NCBI GenBank assembly: GCA_947474705.1
Contig: CANJJS010000003.1
Span: forward strand, 59,407 to 123,406
Direction of reading: 5' to 3'
Length of the DNA: 64,000 bases
From: Acetobacteraceae bacterium
GTDB lineage: Bacteria > Pseudomonadota > Alphaproteobacteria > Acetobacterales > Acetobacteraceae
Shown here: positions 26,316 through 35,532 of the stretch, in pieces
Numbering within the stretch: position 1 is the first letter of the stretch
Layout: each line of letters starts with the position of its first letter
Program-made: the position numbers and the translations under genes
Notes under the pieces: model-generated
What the model saw: the letters and a program-made list of their open reading frames with translations, nothing else
What the model was told of the DNA's origin: nothing
Database searches by the model: none

Positions 26316-27311
26316 ATGCGTGTCGTCGCACTCGAGGAACATTTCACCGCCCCGGCCATCGCCGGACGCATCGACCGCGACGCGATTCAGCGCCGCGGCT
26401 ACCGTCCGCGCCGGGCGCCGCCCAGCGGTCCCTCGCCTCTCGAACTCGCGCCGGATCTGGGGGCGGGCCGCCTGCGCCTGATGGACGAATCCGGGATCAC
26501 CGTGCAGGTGCTCTCGAACACCGGTCCCGGCCCCGACCTGGTTCCGGGCGCCGCCGGGGTGGACATGGCCAAAGCGATGAACAACCATTTGGCGGAGGGC
26601 GTGAGCCGCAATCCGGGCCGCCTCGCGGGCTTCGCGGTTCTGCCCATGTGCGAGCCGGACGCCGCCGCGGTGGAACTGACGCGCGCGGTCGAAACGCTTG
26701 GCTTTCATGGCGCGCTGATCAACGGCACGACAAACGGAAAATTCCTCGACGATCCCAGCTATGACGGCCTGCTTTCGCAAGCCGAGGCGCTGGAGGTCCC
26801 CATCTACATCCATCCGCATCTGGCGCCCGAAGCCGTGCGCGATGCGTATTATTCCGGTCTGGAACCGGGCGCCGGACGTGTGCTGGAAGCCGCCGGCTGG
26901 GGCTGGCATTCCGAAACGGCGCTGCATGTGCTGCGTATGGTGCTGTCGGGCACGCTGGATCGCCATCCGCGCCTGAAATTGATTATCGGGCACATGGGCG
27001 AAATGCTTCCCTTCATGATGGCGCGCGCCGACGATGTTTTCAAACTGGACATCGATCATTTGCAACGCCCCATAAGTCGTCAGATTCTGGATCAGGTCTG
27101 GATCACCACGGCGGGCATTTTCACCGAACCGCCCTTCCTGACCGCGCTGCTGACGTTCGGGATCGACCGGATCATGTTCTCCGTCGATTACCCCTATGCC
27201 TCGAACACGCAAGGACGGGCGTTTCTGGACAAGATCAGCCTCGCGCCCGCCGATATGGCGAAACTCACGCACGGCAACGCGGACGCGCTGCTAAAACTGA
27301 AAATCAGCTAA
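26316..27311 (+). CDS. Amidohydrolase family 2 (ACMSD / gamma-resorcylate decarboxylase-like)
   Basis: A 331-residue TIM-barrel metalloprotein. Seen: the N-terminal metal site LEEHF (E7/E8, H9), central metal histidines in YIHPHLAP (H166, H168), GHMGEMLPF with H226, and the catalytic metal aspartate in SVDYPY (D291), all in the places seen in 2,3-dihydroxybenzoate and gamma-resorcylate decarboxylases. It therefore probably decarboxylates or hydrolyses a cyclic acid rather than an amide. It is the first gene of a plus-strand operon with two CaiB genes (13 bp gap, then ATGA overlap) and diverges from the binding-protein gene across 117 bp. Confidence 0.9.
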   Translation: MRVVALEEHFTAPAIAGRIDRDAIQRRGYRPRRAPPSGPSPLELAPDLGAGRLRLMDESGITVQVLSNTGPGPDLVPGAAGVDMAKAMNNHLAEGVSRNPGRLAGFAVLPMCEPDAAAVELTRAVETLGFHGALINGTTNGKFLDDPSYDGLLSQAEALEVPIYIHPHLAPEAVRDAYYSGLEPGAGRVLEAAGWGWHSETALHVLRMVLSGTLDRHPRLKLIIGHMGEMLPFMMARADDVFKLDIDHLQRPISRQILDQVWITTAGIFTEPPFLTALLTFGIDRIMFSVDYPYASNTQGRAFLDKISLAPADMAKLTHGNADALLKLKIS

Positions 27312-27324
27312 GGACACCGCCACC

Positions 27325-28641
27325 GTGGCCTTCCCCAAAGCCTTGCAAAACATCCGCGTTGTCGACTTCAGTTGGGTCCGTGCCGGCCCTTGGGCCACAC
27401 GCTGGCTGGGTGCCCTTGGCGCCGAGATCGTCAAGATCGAGTGGCCGGAGACGGAACGCGGCCGGCTCCCAAGCTCCACGACCCCTCAGGGCATGGAGAC
27501 GAACCTCAACACCTCCGGCAACTTCAACGACACCAACGTCAACAAAAAAAGCATCACGCTGAACGTCAGAAGCCCGAAAGGCCTGGAAATCGCGAAACGA
27601 TTGATCTCGGTCTCCGACATCGTGATCGAGAATTTCAGTTCGCGCGTTTTGCAAAAATGGGGACTTGGCTACGAGGAACTGTGCAAGGTCAAACCGGATA
27701 TCGTCTATGTCTCGATGTCCGGCTATGGCCATACCGGCCGCGACCATGCGTTCACGACCTTCGGACCGGTCGCGCAGGCGGTGTCGGGACTGACCTGGCA
27801 GTCGGGGCTGCCGGACGCGCCGCCGGCGGGATGGGGCTGGTCGTATATGGACGACACTGGCGGCATGTACGGCGCGATGTGCGCGCTGACCGGTCTTTAC
27901 CATCGCAACATGACCGGAAAAGGCCAGCATATCGACCAGTCGCAGATGGTCTCCAGCGTGCCGTTGAACGGACCCGCGCTGCTGGACTTCACGGTTAACG
28001 GCCGCGGCACGAGACGGCCAGGCTTTCCACCCGGAAATCGCGCGCATTGGCCGGGCACGCCGCTGGTCGACAATTATCGCGGACCAACTGTCGCGCCGCA
28101 CAACGCCTATCGCGCGTCTCCCGGCGGATATAACGACTGGTGCACGATCGTTTGCCATTCGGACGCGGAATGGCGCGCGTTGGAGGCATTGATGGGCCTG
28201 CCACAAGACCCGCGATTCGCCACCGCGTCCGGACGCCTGGCGCACCAGGAAGACCTGGACACCCTGATCGAATCCTGGACGTCCACACTGGGAAAATACG
28301 ACATCGCCGAACGGTGTCAGGCCGCCGGTATCCGCGCTTTGCCGGTGCAAAGCGCCGAGGATCGGGTGGAAAACGATCCGCAGTTGCGTCACCGCGGCAT
28401 GTACCTGCCCATGACCCATCCCGCGCTCGGCACGCACAAAGTCCAGAACGCCCCGTTCAAAATGTCGGCGACACCCGCGACCAACACCCTGCCAAGCCCG
28501 ATGATCGGCCAACACACAAGGGATATCGTCGAGGGCCTGCTGGGCTATAGCCACAACGATCTCCGCGCCGGTTACGACGACGGTACATTCTGGCCCGTGA
28601 AACGGCCGAGATTTTCCTACCAGGAGGAGATGCTCCAATGA
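27325..28641 (+). CDS. CaiB/BaiF CoA-transferase (2), catalytic-type subunit
   Basis: A 438-residue family III CoA-transferase starting at a GTG (27325) with AAGGA upstream. Catalytic aspartate candidate D176 in WSYMDDTGGMYGA, 22 residues before TGKGQ; then HIDQSQMVSS. Other family features: IRVVDFSWVRAGPWATRWLG at the N-terminus and VNKKSITLNV. It follows the amidohydrolase by 13 bp and its last four bases ATGA include the start of the next CaiB gene, suggesting equimolar synthesis of two CaiB chains, as in heteromeric enzymes such as benzylsuccinate CoA-transferase BbsEF. Confidence 0.92.
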   Translation: MAFPKALQNIRVVDFSWVRAGPWATRWLGALGAEIVKIEWPETERGRLPSSTTPQGMETNLNTSGNFNDTNVNKKSITLNVRSPKGLEIAKRLISVSDIVIENFSSRVLQKWGLGYEELCKVKPDIVYVSMSGYGHTGRDHAFTTFGPVAQAVSGLTWQSGLPDAPPAGWGWSYMDDTGGMYGAMCALTGLYHRNMTGKGQHIDQSQMVSSVPLNGPALLDFTVNGRGTRRPGFPPGNRAHWPGTPLVDNYRGPTVAPHNAYRASPGGYNDWCTIVCHSDAEWRALEALMGLPQDPRFATASGRLAHQEDLDTLIESWTSTLGKYDIAERCQAAGIRALPVQSAEDRVENDPQLRHRGMYLPMTHPALGTHKVQNAPFKMSATPATNTLPSPMIGQHTRDIVEGLLGYSHNDLRAGYDDGTFWPVKRPRFSYQEEMLQ

Positions 28642-29882
28642 CCTGTCCCCTCGCCGGATTGCGAGTCCTGGAACTCGCGAACGAAACCGGACACTTCTGT
28701 GGGAAACTCCTTGGCGATCTGGGCGCCGACGTCGTCAAGATCGAACCACCCGGCGGCGAACCTTGCCGCGGAATCGGACCTTTTCTCGACGACGTGCCGC
28801 ATCCCGATCGCGGCCTGCCATTTTGGTATTACAATACCTCCAAACGCGGCATCACCCTCAATCTGCAAACAGAGGACGGGCGCGCGCTGTTCCGGCGTCT
28901 GGCCGCCGGCGCCGATATCGTGCTCGAAACATTCCGTCCAGGCTATCTGGCGTCTTTGGGCCTGGACCATGAAAGCCTACGCGCCGAAAATCCCGGCCTT
29001 ATCGTCTGCGCGCTGACGCCCTTCGGCCAGACAGGACCCTGGCGGGATTATTTGTCGTCAGACCTTTCGCACATGGCGGCGGGCGGCGAAATGGCGTCCT
29101 GCGGCTACGACGAAGCCGATGTCCCCAACGCCCCACCAATCGCCCCAGGCGGCGGAAACGCATGGCATATGGGCGGGCATTACGCCTACATGGCGATCGC
29201 CGCCGCGCTCGTCTACCGGACCATGAGCGGAGAAGGCCAGTTAATCGACGTCTCCATCCACGAGGCCTGCGCGCTGACAACGGAATCCGCGATCGCGAAT
29301 TACATCTATCGCGGCGAGACACTGCTACGTCAGACCGGCCGCCACCACGCGCCCGCGCCGACCGCGCGCACGCAGTTTCGCGCGAAAGACGGGATCTATG
29401 TCACGGCGCTGATTTCCGGCGGGCTGAATCCGCGCAATGTCCGCTCTCTGGCGGACCTCATGGACCGTTACGGAATGGCGGGGGATCTGAAGGACCCCAA
29501 ATACCAGGACCCCGCTGTCATCGCGGAAAACGCGGCGCGCATTATCGACGGATTGTTGGCGTCCTTCATCGCCAGCCTGCCCGCCGAGGAAGTCTATCGT
29601 GCCGGACAGGGCGCCGGATTCACCTGGGGGGCGGTGCGCGCGCCTGAGGACCTTCTAAAGGACGAACATTTACATGATCGGGGCTTCTGGAAAACCGTGG
29701 AACACCCCGAACTCGGCCGAAGCTTCGTTTATCCCGGCGAGGCCGCCATCTTCAACGGTTCGCCCTGGTCTATTTCCCGCCGCGCCCCGCTGACCGGCGA
29801 ACACAACCTGGAAATTTTCGTGGAGGAACTGGGTCTGTCCCGCGCGGAGCTTTCGGTCCTGCGCGAAAATGGCGCGATCTGA
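28638..29882 (+). CDS. CaiB/BaiF CoA-transferase (3), probable non-catalytic partner subunit
   Basis: A 414-residue CaiB-family protein overlapping gene (2) by ATGA. The fold markers are present (GLRVLELANETGHFCGKLL, GADVVKIEPPGGE, TSKRGITLNLQ, MSGEGQLIDVSIHEA) but at the place where the catalytic Asp should lie, 22-23 residues before GEGQ, it reads GGGNAWHMGGHYA (A175/W176) with no acidic residue. I infer that it is the structural or substrate-binding half of a heteromer with gene (2). GAGGAG upstream gives a good ribosome site within the previous gene. It converges on the racemase gene (stop 5 bp away). Confidence 0.9.
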   Translation: MTCPLAGLRVLELANETGHFCGKLLGDLGADVVKIEPPGGEPCRGIGPFLDDVPHPDRGLPFWYYNTSKRGITLNLQTEDGRALFRRLAAGADIVLETFRPGYLASLGLDHESLRAENPGLIVCALTPFGQTGPWRDYLSSDLSHMAAGGEMASCGYDEADVPNAPPIAPGGGNAWHMGGHYAYMAIAAALVYRTMSGEGQLIDVSIHEACALTTESAIANYIYRGETLLRQTGRHHAPAPTARTQFRAKDGIYVTALISGGLNPRNVRSLADLMDRYGMAGDLKDPKYQDPAVIAENAARIIDGLLASFIASLPAEEVYRAGQGAGFTWGAVRAPEDLLKDEHLHDRGFWKTVEHPELGRSFVYPGEAAIFNGSPWSISRRAPLTGEHNLEIFVEELGLSRAELSVLRENGAI

Positions 29883-29887
29883 GGGGG

Positions 29888-31015
29888 TTACAACGCACCG
29901 GCGCGCCGCAGCGCCTCGACCTCGGTCTGCGAAAAACCCCAGCCGATCAGGCCGGAGTCGTTGTGAGCGCCGATCCGCGGATCGAGTTCCTGAATGGCCC
30001 CAGGCGTCCGCGAAAACCGTGGCGCCGGGGCGGGCTGCAACACCCCGTCCACGCTGACAAACGTGTCCCGCGCGACGTGATGGGGATGCGACGGCACATC
30101 GGTCAGGTTCAGAACGCCAGCGAAACAGGCGTCGCTCCCTTCCATATGCGCGATCCATTCCGCCTGCGTTTTGGTCAGAAACGCCGCTTCCAACCGGGCC
30201 CGTAAATCCGGCCAGACCGCGGGATCGCGCTGACGTATCAGGGGAAAATCGGAAATGCCCAGTTTCTCCATGAGAATCGCGAAGAACTGCGGCTCGATGG
30301 ACCCCAGCGCGACCCAGCGCCCATCGGCGCATTTGTAAACACCGTAATACGGCGCGCCGCCATCCACACCGTTCGACGCGCGTGTGTCGCTCCAGCGTCC
30401 ACCCGCCATATGCCCGTAAAACGCCGCCATCAACGACGCCGCGCCATCGCTCATCGCGGCATCGACGACCTGCCCCTCGCCCGTGGCCCGCGCGTGCAGA
30501 AGTCCCGCCAACAGACCCATGGCGAGATACATCGCCCCACCGCCAAAATCGCCGACAAGGTTCAGCGGCGGCACCGGACGTTCCGCCGTGCCAATGGCAT
30601 GCAACGCGCCGGTGATGGCGATATAGTTGATGTCGTGACCAGCGGCCCGCGACAGCGGTCCCTCCTGCCCCCAACCGGTCATCCGTCCGTAAACCAGCTT
30701 CGGATTGCGCGCCAACGCGATGTCCGGCCCCAGTCCAAGCCGCTCCATCACGCCGGGCCGAAACCCCTCGAACAACGCATCGGCGCTGGCCATCAGCCGC
30801 AGACACGCCTCCCGCGCCGCCGGTTGTTTCAGGTCCAACGCGACCGATTTCCGTCCCCGGCGGGTGACATGCGTCTTTTCGCCGCGATCCCCGCCCCGCC
30901 GGTCGATACGCAGGATATCCGCGCCCATGTCGGACAGCAGCATCCCGCAAAACGGTCCCGGTCCAATCCCGGAAAATTCCAGAATGCGTATTCCGGAGAG
31001 AGGTCCCGTCGCCAT
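29888..31015 (-). CDS. mcr: Alpha-methylacyl-CoA racemase
   Basis: A 375-residue CaiB-fold enzyme that racemises the alpha carbon of 2-methyl-branched acyl-CoAs. Unlike the neighbouring CaiB proteins it has the racemase catalytic set: H127 in [14 protein letters not shown]156 in [14 protein letters not shown] and E241 in GSIEPQFF, matching H126, D156 and E241 of the characterised mycobacterial MCR, and the GAPYY..Y.CADGR stretch. GAAAGGAAAG precedes the ATG at 31015. It is the third gene of a TauD-SDR-racemase set on the minus strand. Its presence points to degradation of branched-chain, isoprenoid or sterol side-chain acids. Confidence 0.93.
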   Translation of the reverse strand: MATGPLSGIRILEFSGIGPGPFCGMLLSDMGADILRIDRRGGDRGEKTHVTRRGRKSVALDLKQPAAREACLRLMASADALFEGFRPGVMERLGLGPDIALARNPKLVYGRMTGWGQEGPLSRAAGHDINYIAITGALHAIGTAERPVPPLNLVGDFGGGAMYLAMGLLAGLLHARATGEGQVVDAAMSDGAASLMAAFYGHMAGGRWSDTRASNGVDGGAPYYGVYKCADGRWVALGSIEPQFFAILMEKLGISDFPLIRQRDPAVWPDLRARLEAAFLTKTQAEWIAHMEGSDACFAGVLNLTDVPSHPHHVARDTFVSVDGVLQPAPAPRFSRTPGAIQELDPRIGAHNDSGLIGWGFSQTEVEALRRAGAL

Positions 31016-31032
31016 GATATCTTTCCTTTCGA

Positions 31033-31836
31033 TCAGGCCGCGGTCACGCCGCCATCGACCACCAGGCCCGCGCCATTCATATATCCCGCGTCGTCGGAGG
31101 CGAGAAACACAATGCCCTTGGCGATATCCATCGGCACGCCCAGCCGCCCCCAGGGCACCGACTCCGTGACGATCTGACGGGCCGGCGCGGTATCGTTGCT
31201 GCCGGTGCGCCGGGCACGCGCGACAAAGGTCTGCTCGCCCATATCGGTTTGAATCACCCCGGGATGAATCGAATTCACCCGGATGCGATATCCCTTACGC
31301 CCAAACTCCAGCGCCGCGGATTTCGTGAACAAGGTCACCCCACCCTTGGTCATCGAATACAACGGATCGAGCTGCGATCCGACGAGCCCGGCGATCGAGG
31401 CGAGGTTAACGATGGCGCTGCCGTGCTCGCTGTTCTTCGCCGCCTCGCGCAGCGCCGGAACCGCCATTTTCGTCCCCAGAAACACGCCGGTCATGTTCAC
31501 CGCGACCAGCCTGTTCCATTCGTCCAGACCGATGGCCTCGATGTCCTTGCCGATGAAAACGCCGGCGTTGTTGACCAGAATATCCAGCTTTCCGAACTGA
31601 CCCGTCGCGAGGTTAATCGCCGCGATCCAGTCGTCTTCCCGCGTCACGTCCAAATGCGCGTATTCCGCCTGCCCGCCCGCGGCGTTGATCGCGGCGACGG
31701 TTTCCCGCCCCCGCTCGTCCAGCACGTCGCCAATCACCACCTTGGCGCCCGCCTGACCCATCAGCCGCGCCGTCTCGCCACCAATCCCGCGCGCCGCGCC
31801 CGAAAGCAGGGCGACTTTTCCATCCAGACGATTCAT
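31033..31836 (-). CDS. Short-chain dehydrogenase/reductase
   Basis: A 267-residue classical SDR. Seen: SGAARGIGG cofactor loop (12-20), D37 at the end of the second strand (suggesting NAD preference), NNAG (89-92), and the S147-Y160-K164 catalytic set. Close in type to 3-alpha/20-beta-hydroxysteroid or cyclopentanol dehydrogenases. GGAGTGAG lies upstream of the ATG. It is placed between the dioxygenase (26 bp upstream) and the alpha-methylacyl-CoA racemase (17 bp downstream), so the three are probably one operon and one pathway. Confidence 0.93.
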   Translation of the reverse strand: MNRLDGKVALLSGAARGIGGETARLMGQAGAKVVIGDVLDERGRETVAAINAAGGQAEYAHLDVTREDDWIAAINLATGQFGKLDILVNNAGVFIGKDIEAIGLDEWNRLVAVNMTGVFLGTKMAVPALREAAKNSEHGSAIVNLASIAGLVGSQLDPLYSMTKGGVTLFTKSAALEFGRKGYRIRVNSIHPGVIQTDMGEQTFVARARRTGSNDTAPARQIVTESVPWGRLGVPMDIAKGIVFLASDDAGYMNGAGLVVDGGVTAA

Positions 31837-31862
31837 TCAACTCACTCCATTTCGATCGGCAA

Positions 31863-32696
31863 TCAGGCGCGCGGGAACGGCCGATCTCCGCACACGGTGA
31901 CACGATGCCCATAACGCCGCTCCGGATAATAGTCCCACATCGCCTGATGCATTGTCGCGCGATTGTCCCAGAAGGCGATGGAATTATCGCGCCATTTGAA
32001 ACGGCAATGAAACCGTGACTGCTCCGCGTGGCGGAACAGCATCTCCAGCAGCGCGTCGCTCTCGAACGCCTCAAGCCCCACGATCCGGGTGGTGAAACCG
32101 CGATTCACGAACAACGCCTTGCGTCCCGTTTCCGGATGAGTCCGGACCACCGGATGTTCGGCCTCGGGAAAGCGCATATCCGCGGTTTTATCGCGATATT
32201 GGTGATTGGCGGATTTCAAACTGGCATGAACCGCCGTGCATCCCGCCAAAAACCGCTTCATCGTGTCGGACAAAGCATCGTAAGCGGCATACATATTGGC
32301 GAAACTCGTGTCGCCGCCGCCATTCGCGGGCACCTCCTTGATCAACAGGATGGACCCCATCGGCGGCTCCTCGTCGCAAGAGACATCGGAATGCCAGACC
32401 TCTCCCGCCACGCGCTTCGACGCCGCATCGGCCTTGATCGTGAGGATTTCCGGATGATCCGGGAACATCTTCGGCGCGTTCGGGTGGATGTGCAGCTTGC
32501 CGAAACGCGACCCGAACGACTTCTGCTGCTCCACCGTCAGGTCCTGATCGCGGAAGAAGATCACGAGATTTTCCATCAAAGCGCGATGAATTTCCTCGAA
32601 CTGGCGATTCCCGATCTGCCCGCTCAGATCGACGCCGGAGATTTCGGCGCCAATGGTTGGCGTGAGTTTTCGAACGTCGATGGTTTCATAGGACAT
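31863..32696 (-). CDS. TauD/TfdA-family Fe(II)/2-oxoglutarate dioxygenase
   Basis: A 277-residue dioxygenase. Seen: the iron-binding H102-x-D104 in VWHSDVSCDEEPPMGSIL, the distal histidine H250 in ATMHQAMWDYYPERR and the 2-oxoglutarate-binding arginine in GHRVTVCGD (R265). Overall length and sequence course match alpha-ketoglutarate-dependent taurine or 2,4-D dioxygenases, which hydroxylate next to a sulfonate, ether or carboxylate. GGAGGG precedes the ATG. First gene of the minus-strand TauD-SDR-racemase operon; diverges from a crotonase gene across 114 bp. Confidence 0.92.
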   Translation of the reverse strand: MSYETIDVRKLTPTIGAEISGVDLSGQIGNRQFEEIHRALMENLVIFFRDQDLTVEQQKSFGSRFGKLHIHPNAPKMFPDHPEILTIKADAASKRVAGEVWHSDVSCDEEPPMGSILLIKEVPANGGGDTSFANMYAAYDALSDTMKRFLAGCTAVHASLKSANHQYRDKTADMRFPEAEHPVVRTHPETGRKALFVNRGFTTRIVGLEAFESDALLEMLFRHAEQSRFHCRFKWRDNSIAFWDNRATMHQAMWDYYPERRYGHRVTVCGDRPFPRA

Positions 32697-32810
32697 CGCG
32701 ATTTCCCTCCGGCCTGAAGACTACCCGCCCAGCGGTTCGCGAGCAAACCGGGCCTTGCCATACCCGCGGGATCGCGGCGATGCTGCGCCGGCGAACCAGG
32801 AGGCCGCGCC

Positions 32811-33578
32811 ATGGACATGAAAAAAATCGTCGTCGAACAAAACGGCCCGGTCCGGACCATCTGGATGAACCGCCCGGAAAAGCGCAACGCGCTGGACGCC
32901 GAAATGCTGGAGGAAATGACCGCCGTCATGCGCGCCGACGTGGCGCCGGAAGACCGGGTGGTGATGATTCGCGGCAAAGGTCCGGCGTTCTGCTCGGGCC
33001 TCGACATGGCGCAGCGGCGACAGTCCATGGGGACCGGTAACGCCAGCGGCATCGAGCACATGTTGCGCGCCATCGAATTATGCCCCTTGCCCGTGGTCGC
33101 CGTGGTCCAGGGCGACGCGATCGCCGGCGGCAACGAACTGGCGCTTCATTGCGATCTCGTCGTGGCTGGCGAGGCCGCGCGATTCGGCATGTCGCTGGCG
33201 CAGGTTGGTCTTGCCCCGAACTGGTTCCTCTCCAAAAAGCTCATGGAAGTGCTGGGCCCGGTCACAACGCGAGAAATGTTGCTGCTCGGAGACCCCCTCC
33301 CCGCGACGCGCCTTTACGCCCTCGGACTGATCGCGCGCTGCGTCCCGATGGACCAACTCGAAACCGAGGCGGACAAAATCGTCGCCCGCCTCGCCGCCAA
33401 CGCTCCGCTCTCGCTGAAGGCGATGAAGGCCACCACCGTGCGGCAAATGGAATTCCGCGATTCCATTCCGCATGGCGACATCGACGCGCTGGTTCAGGCC
33501 GCGATGAAAAGCGAGGACGCGAGCGAAGGCATGCTCGCGCGCCTGCGAAAACGCACCGCGAAATTCACGGGGCGATAG
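32811..33578 (+). CDS. Enoyl-CoA hydratase/isomerase (crotonase) family, one catalytic Glu missing
   Basis: A 255-residue crotonase-fold protein. The oxyanion-hole strands are normal (FCSGLDMA, GDAIAGGNELALHCD). Of the two glutamates of true hydratases, the first is present (E109 in GGNEL) but the second, 20 residues later in GQPE, is replaced by L129 (FGMSLAQVG). Hydration is thus unlikely; isomerase, hydrolase or lyase chemistry is more probable. AGGAGG lies upstream of the ATG at 32811. Its end overlaps the convergent dppF gene by 14 bp. Confidence 0.9.
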   Translation: MDMKKIVVEQNGPVRTIWMNRPEKRNALDAEMLEEMTAVMRADVAPEDRVVMIRGKGPAFCSGLDMAQRRQSMGTGNASGIEHMLRAIELCPLPVVAVVQGDAIAGGNELALHCDLVVAGEAARFGMSLAQVGLAPNWFLSKKLMEVLGPVTTREMLLLGDPLPATRLYALGLIARCVPMDQLETEADKIVARLAANAPLSLKAMKATTVRQMEFRDSIPHGDIDALVQAAMKSEDASEGMLARLRKRTAKFTGR

Positions 33579-34542
33579 GCGCACCCTCGAACAAATGGCA
33601 CGACACCGCTCGCTCATCAACAATCCGTAACGTCGGCGCCTCCTGGGCGCACCGCGCCATCGCCCGCGGGCAGCGCGGGTGAAAGTGGCACCCCGACGGC
33701 GGATTCAACGGACTCGGGACCTCGCCCGGCAATATGATTTCCTCACGCACCTCGTCCGGATGATTTGGCAACGCGGCGGAAAACAACGCGACGGTGTAAG
33801 GATGTTTCGGATGCAGAGCGATGGCCTTGGCCTCGCCGCGCTCCACGATCTTCCCGAGATACATGACCACGATCTCGTGGCTCATATGCGCGACCGCCGC
33901 GAGATCGTGCGCGATGAACAAATACGACATGCCCAGCCGGTCCTGCACGTCGCACAACAGGTTCAGAATTTGCGCGCGAATCGAAACATCCAAGGCCGAG
34001 ACGGGCTCATCCAGCACGATCAAACGCGGTGCCGCCGACAACGCCCGCGCGATGGCGATGCGCTGCCGCTGCCCGCCGGAGAATTCGTGCGGAAACAGCT
34101 CCGCCGCGCGCGACGGCAGCCCAACCAGATCGAGCAACTCCTGAACGCGCGCGCGAATTTTCTCGGCCGGCACTTTTTCGTTCGTCACCATCGGTTCCGA
34201 CACGATCGCGTCGATGCGCATGCGCGGGTTCAGCGACGCATAGGGATCCTGAAACACCGCCTGCACCGATTTGCGATAGTGCCGCCGCCCGCCGGCATCC
34301 ATCGCCGCGAGGTCCTTGCCTTCGAACAGCATCTCGCCGCCGGAGGGTTCTTCCAGACCCAAAACGAGTTTCGCGGTCGTGGTCTTGCCGCACCCGGATT
34401 CCCCGACAACACCAAGGGTTTTTCCGGCCTCAATGGAAAACGAGATACCATCGACGGCGCGGACGACACCCCGGCTTCCACCGAACAAACCCTTACGCGT
34501 GGCGAAATGCTTCGTGACCGCGCGCGCTTCGAGAACTTTCAT
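33565..34542 (-). CDS. Oligopeptide/dipeptide ABC transporter ATP-binding protein, OppF/DppF type
   Basis: A 325-residue ABC ATPase. Start chosen at ATG 34542 (MKVLEARAVTKHF), with GGAGG upstream and ATGA overlap with the preceding gene. Seen: Walker A GESGCGKTT, Q-loop AVFQDPYASLNPR, signature FSGGQRQR, Walker B LIVLDEPVSALD, H-loop IAHD, and the C-terminal oligopeptide domain with a cysteine cluster (SGCHFHPRCPRAMARC) that binds an Fe-S cluster in related proteins. Last gene of the five-gene binding protein-B-C-D-F operon. Confidence 0.95.
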   Translation of the reverse strand: MKVLEARAVTKHFATRKGLFGGSRGVVRAVDGISFSIEAGKTLGVVGESGCGKTTTAKLVLGLEEPSGGEMLFEGKDLAAMDAGGRRHYRKSVQAVFQDPYASLNPRMRIDAIVSEPMVTNEKVPAEKIRARVQELLDLVGLPSRAAELFPHEFSGGQRQRIAIARALSAAPRLIVLDEPVSALDVSIRAQILNLLCDVQDRLGMSYLFIAHDLAAVAHMSHEIVVMYLGKIVERGEAKAIALHPKHPYTVALFSAALPNHPDEVREEIILPGEVPSPLNPPSGCHFHPRCPRAMARCAQEAPTLRIVDERAVSCHLFEGAPIAP

Positions 34543-35531
34543 GGCTGGGCCTCCCCCGCGGCCTGAATGGGCAACCAGCATCGCGCGATACGGCCCTCCT
34601 CCGGCGAGAACTCCGGCGGCGCTTCCTTACGGCAACGGTCGAAAACCTTGGGGCAACGCGCGGCGAACGCACATCCCAGCGGCAGCGCGGACATATCCGG
34701 CGGCTGCCCGTCGATCGCCGTCAATCGCTCCCGCGTATCCGACATTCGAGGAATCGACTGCAACAAAGCCTCAGTATACGGATGATACGGCGTATTGAAC
34801 ACACGCGAAACCGGCCCGGATTCCACCACGCGCCCGGCGTACATCACCACCAGAAGGTCGCACATCTTGGCGACAATCCCAAGGTTATGGGTGATGAAAA
34901 TCAACCCAAGCTTATGCTCTTCCTGCAAATCGCGCAGAAGTTTCAGATATTGCGCCTGGATCGTCAGATCCAGACTCGTCGTCGGTTCGTCCGCGATCAG
35001 CAACCGTGGCTCGCACGAAATTCCGATCGCGCCGACGATGCGTTGCCGCATGCCGCCCGACATTTCATGCGGATATTGCCGCACGCGGGTCTCGGCCGCG
35101 GGGATACGCACGGCTTTCAACAAATCGATCGCCCGCCGCCACGCTTCTTTCCGGCTCGCGCCTTCGTGCAGCCGGATCGGTTCGCCCACCTGATCGCCAA
35201 TGGTGAACAGCGGGTTCAACGACGCCATCGGGTCTTGCAGGATCATCGCGATCTTTTTGCCGCGGATACGGCGCATCTCCTCTTCGTCTTTCGGAACGAG
35301 GTCGTCGCCTTCCAGCAGGATTTGCCCGCCCGCGATTCGCGCTGCGGTGGGCAATACCCGCAACAATGTCAGCGCCAGCGTGCTTTTGCCAGATCCGGAC
35401 TCGCCGACGATGCCGAGCGTTTGTCCCGCGTTAAGGCTGAAGGACACGTCCTCCACCGCGCGGACGACACGGGTGCCCCGTTGCGACACATAATGCGTCG
35501 AAACGTTCCGAAGTTCGATCAGGGGCGCCAT
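34539..35531 (-). CDS. Oligopeptide/dipeptide ABC transporter ATP-binding protein, OppD/DppD type
   Basis: A 330-residue ABC ATPase. ATG 35531 (MAPLIELRNVSTHY) follows the permease stop by one base; a GTG at 35567 would add 12 residues inside the permease gene and is less likely. Seen: Walker A GESGSGKST, Q-loop MILQDPMASLNP, signature MSGGMRQR, Walker B LLIADEPTTSLD, ITHN, and the C-terminal oligopeptide domain with CAFAARCPKVFDRC. Pairs with the F subunit as a heterodimer. Confidence 0.95.
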   Translation of the reverse strand: MAPLIELRNVSTHYVSQRGTRVVRAVEDVSFSLNAGQTLGIVGESGSGKSTLALTLLRVLPTAARIAGGQILLEGDDLVPKDEEEMRRIRGKKIAMILQDPMASLNPLFTIGDQVGEPIRLHEGASRKEAWRRAIDLLKAVRIPAAETRVRQYPHEMSGGMRQRIVGAIGISCEPRLLIADEPTTSLDLTIQAQYLKLLRDLQEEHKLGLIFITHNLGIVAKMCDLLVVMYAGRVVESGPVSRVFNTPYHPYTEALLQSIPRMSDTRERLTAIDGQPPDMSALPLGCAFAARCPKVFDRCRKEAPPEFSPEEGRIARCWLPIQAAGEAQP

Positions 35532-35532
35532 G

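Noticed and set aside
24621..27272. 883-residue reading of the binding-protein gene with a long N-terminal extension
   Set aside because: The extra 358 codons run antisense through the amidohydrolase gene; the start at 26198 has a ribosome site and a proper signal peptide.
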